Made by a program: the position numbers and the translations under genes. The notes under the pieces are model-generated. The model worked only from the letters and a program-made list of their open reading frames with translations, was not told the origin of the DNA and made no database searches. From Alphaproteobacteria bacterium (GTDB lineage: Bacteria; Pseudomonadota; Alphaproteobacteria; JAEULC01): a stretch of DNA of 34,109 nt. This document shows positions 33,339 to 34,109 of this stretch, one piece after another (positions within the stretch are counted from its first letter, which is position 1; the number at the start of each line of letters is the position of its first letter). The DNA is taken from positions 1-34,109 of the forward strand of contig JAKLKW010000063.1 in the NCBI GenBank assembly GCA_023150455.1, written 5' to 3'.

Positions 33339-33629
33339 ATGGACCTGAAATCATTCAAAGCCTCGACGGGTGCCGCCGCACCGCCGGCCGGCCTCGGCGA
33401 TGCGCTCAAGGCGCTGTGGTGGGACGCCAAGGGCGACTGGAACAAGGCGCACGAGCACGCGCAGGCGCAGGACGACCGGGACGGCGCCTGGGTCCATGCC
33501 TATCTGCACCGCAAGGAAGGCGACCAGTCCAACGCCGGGTACTGGTACCGCCAGGCCGCCAGGCCCAAGGCCTCGGGCCCGCTCGACGACGAGTGGGAAG
33601 CGATCTCGAAGGCGCTGCTCGCCGGCTGA
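33339..33629 (+). CDS. Conserved small protein of unknown function (96 aa)
   Basis: The 96-residue acidic, Trp-rich protein contains LKALWWDAKGDWNKAHEHAQ, AWVHAYLHRKEGDQSNAGYW and a final LDDEWEAISKALLAG. This pattern recurs in small hypothetical proteins of alphaproteobacteria and looks like one or two helical TPR-like hairpins. There is no signal peptide or membrane segment. ATG 33339 is preceded by GGAAGGAGG. Function unknown. Confidence 0.75.
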   Translation: MDLKSFKASTGAAAPPAGLGDALKALWWDAKGDWNKAHEHAQAQDDRDGAWVHAYLHRKEGDQSNAGYWYRQAARPKASGPLDDEWEAISKALLAG

Positions 33630-33638
33630 GCCGCGAGC

Positions 33639-33707
33639 CTAACCCTCGTCCGGGATGTTGAGCACGACGCCGCAATGCTTGCAGTGCACCGCGTCGGGAT
33701 CGTGGGA
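33639..33707 (-). pseudogene. C-terminal tail of a zinc-ribbon protein
   Basis: On the minus strand a frame ends DPDAVHCKHCGVVLNIPDEG at a TAG (33641-33639). The C-x-x-C pair looks like one half of a zinc ribbon. Upstream, the frame runs into the dispersed repeat at 33708-33795, where only a GTG could start a 29-residue peptide. It is probably what is left of a small gene whose 5' part was replaced by the repeat; a genuine very short protein is possible. Confidence 0.4.
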
Positions 33708-33795
33708 AGGAGGAGAAGATTCCCGCACAGGCCTTCGGCCGCCTTGAAATTCCTTCCTCCTTCCTCTTCTTCGTATCCTTCGTGCCCTCGTGGTC
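33708..33795. repeat. Dispersed repeat of the 'NHEGTKDTK' kind
   Basis: Read on the minus strand, one frame gives DHEGTKDTKKRKEEG, a peptide that recurs in spurious gene calls in many unrelated bacteria because it comes from an intergenic repeat. The element has GGAAGGAGG (33705-33713) and its complement CCTCCTTCC (33756-33764), so it can fold. It lies between the 3' ends of the small plus-strand gene and the dehydratase gene. Confidence 0.6.
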
Positions 33796-33806
33796 AGATC
33801 TTCTTC

Positions 33807-34109
33807 CTACCGGTCCATCAGGAAGTCGAAGTCGCAGCCCTGGTCGGCTTGCGTCACGTGCTCGACATAGAGGCGGTGATAGCCGCGCTTGGGCCGCGGC
33901 GGGGCCTTCCATTGCGCGCGGCGGCGGTCGAGCTCGGCCTTGTCCACCTTGAGCTCGAGCCGGCGCGACTTCACGTCCAGCTCGATCGTGTCGCCGTCCT
34001 TGACCAGCGCGAGCGGCCCGCCGACCGCGGCCTCGGGCGCCACGTGCAGCACGATCGCGCCATAGGCCGTGCCGCTCATGCGCGCGTCGGACACGCGCAC
34101 CATGTCCTT
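33807..34109 (-). CDS. IlvD/Edd-family dehydratase, C-terminal part (cut by window edge)
   Basis: The last 100 residues of a dihydroxy-acid/sugar-acid dehydratase are present: VSDARMSGTAYGAIVLHVAP, GGPLALVKDGDTIELDV, KRGYHRLYVEHVTQADQGCD and the final FDFLMDR. The VTQADQGCDFDFL ending is typical of the aldonate dehydratase branch (arabinonate, xylonate and similar) rather than biosynthetic IlvD. The Fe-S cluster cysteines lie outside the window. Sugar-acid dehydration would fit the neighbouring sugar isomerase genes on the same strand. Confidence 0.9.
   Translation of the reverse strand, partial: KDMVRVSDARMSGTAYGAIVLHVAPEAAVGGPLALVKDGDTIELDVKSRRLELKVDKAELDRRRAQWKAPPRPKRGYHRLYVEHVTQADQGCDFDFLMDR

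Overview
The window is GC-rich DNA (roughly 70% by eye) with tightly packed genes. Its gene content points to a metabolically versatile alphaproteobacterium, of the Hyphomicrobiales or Rhodospirillales/Reyranella kind: a hemP-led haem operon with its own TonB-ExbBD, a Bug-type tripartite tricarboxylate transporter (TTT), FCD-type GntR control, PrpD/SDR/hydroxyacid dehydrogenase catabolic genes, and VapBC debris. This placement is inference; there is no rRNA or other marker gene here. I found no rRNA, tRNA, CRISPR array, transposase, integrase or phage gene.

Layout. 1-1433 (minus): the 5' part of a sensor histidine kinase with a c-type haem motif, then an N-terminal fragment of a nitroreductase. 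1506-2894: a secreted protein of unknown function. 3009-3222: the ruins of a VapBC module. 3236-5940: a minus-strand Asp/Glu-racemase-like enzyme, divergent from otnK-otnC, which are kinase and decarboxylase of four-carbon acid-sugar catabolism. 5969-6514: an HD-domain oxygenase resembling PhnZ. 6558-15144: a complete haem acquisition operon behind a Fur-like box: hemP, outer-membrane receptor, tonB, hmuS, exbB, exbD, hmuT, hmuU, hmuV. Most of its genes touch or overlap.

15317-17480: a PuuE-like deacetylase and an M20-type amidohydrolase, coupled. 17481-18684: a small toxin-antitoxin island (VapBC plus the tail of an HTH antitoxin) bounded by a perfect 65-bp direct repeat of the 3' end of the M20 gene. 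18700-18801: an inverted-repeat element. 18804-19595 (minus): an SDR oxidoreductase, divergent from a GntR regulator (19842-20537). 20551-30717: one long plus-strand run made of an ABC importer (ATPase, binding protein, fused permease), TctC-TctB-TctA (TctB frameshifted), an MmgE/PrpD protein, an SDR without the usual catalytic residues, and a D-2-hydroxyacid dehydrogenase. The GntR protein probably controls this carboxylate uptake and catabolism cluster. 30749-33226 (minus): a sugar/inositol-type cluster with an IolE-like protein, a HAD phosphatase and a second TIM-barrel isomerase. 33339-33629: a small conserved protein. 33639-33795: a zinc-ribbon tail next to a dispersed repeat. 33807-34109 (minus): the C-terminus of an IlvD/Edd dehydratase.

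The most notable points are a palindromic repeat lying on the start of hmuT, the 65-bp duplication around the toxin-antitoxin island, two damaged VapBC modules, a one-base frameshift in TctB, and several enzymes that lack expected catalytic residues: the SDR at 28946, the M20 protein at 16254, the VapC at 17563 and the racemase-like protein at 3236.
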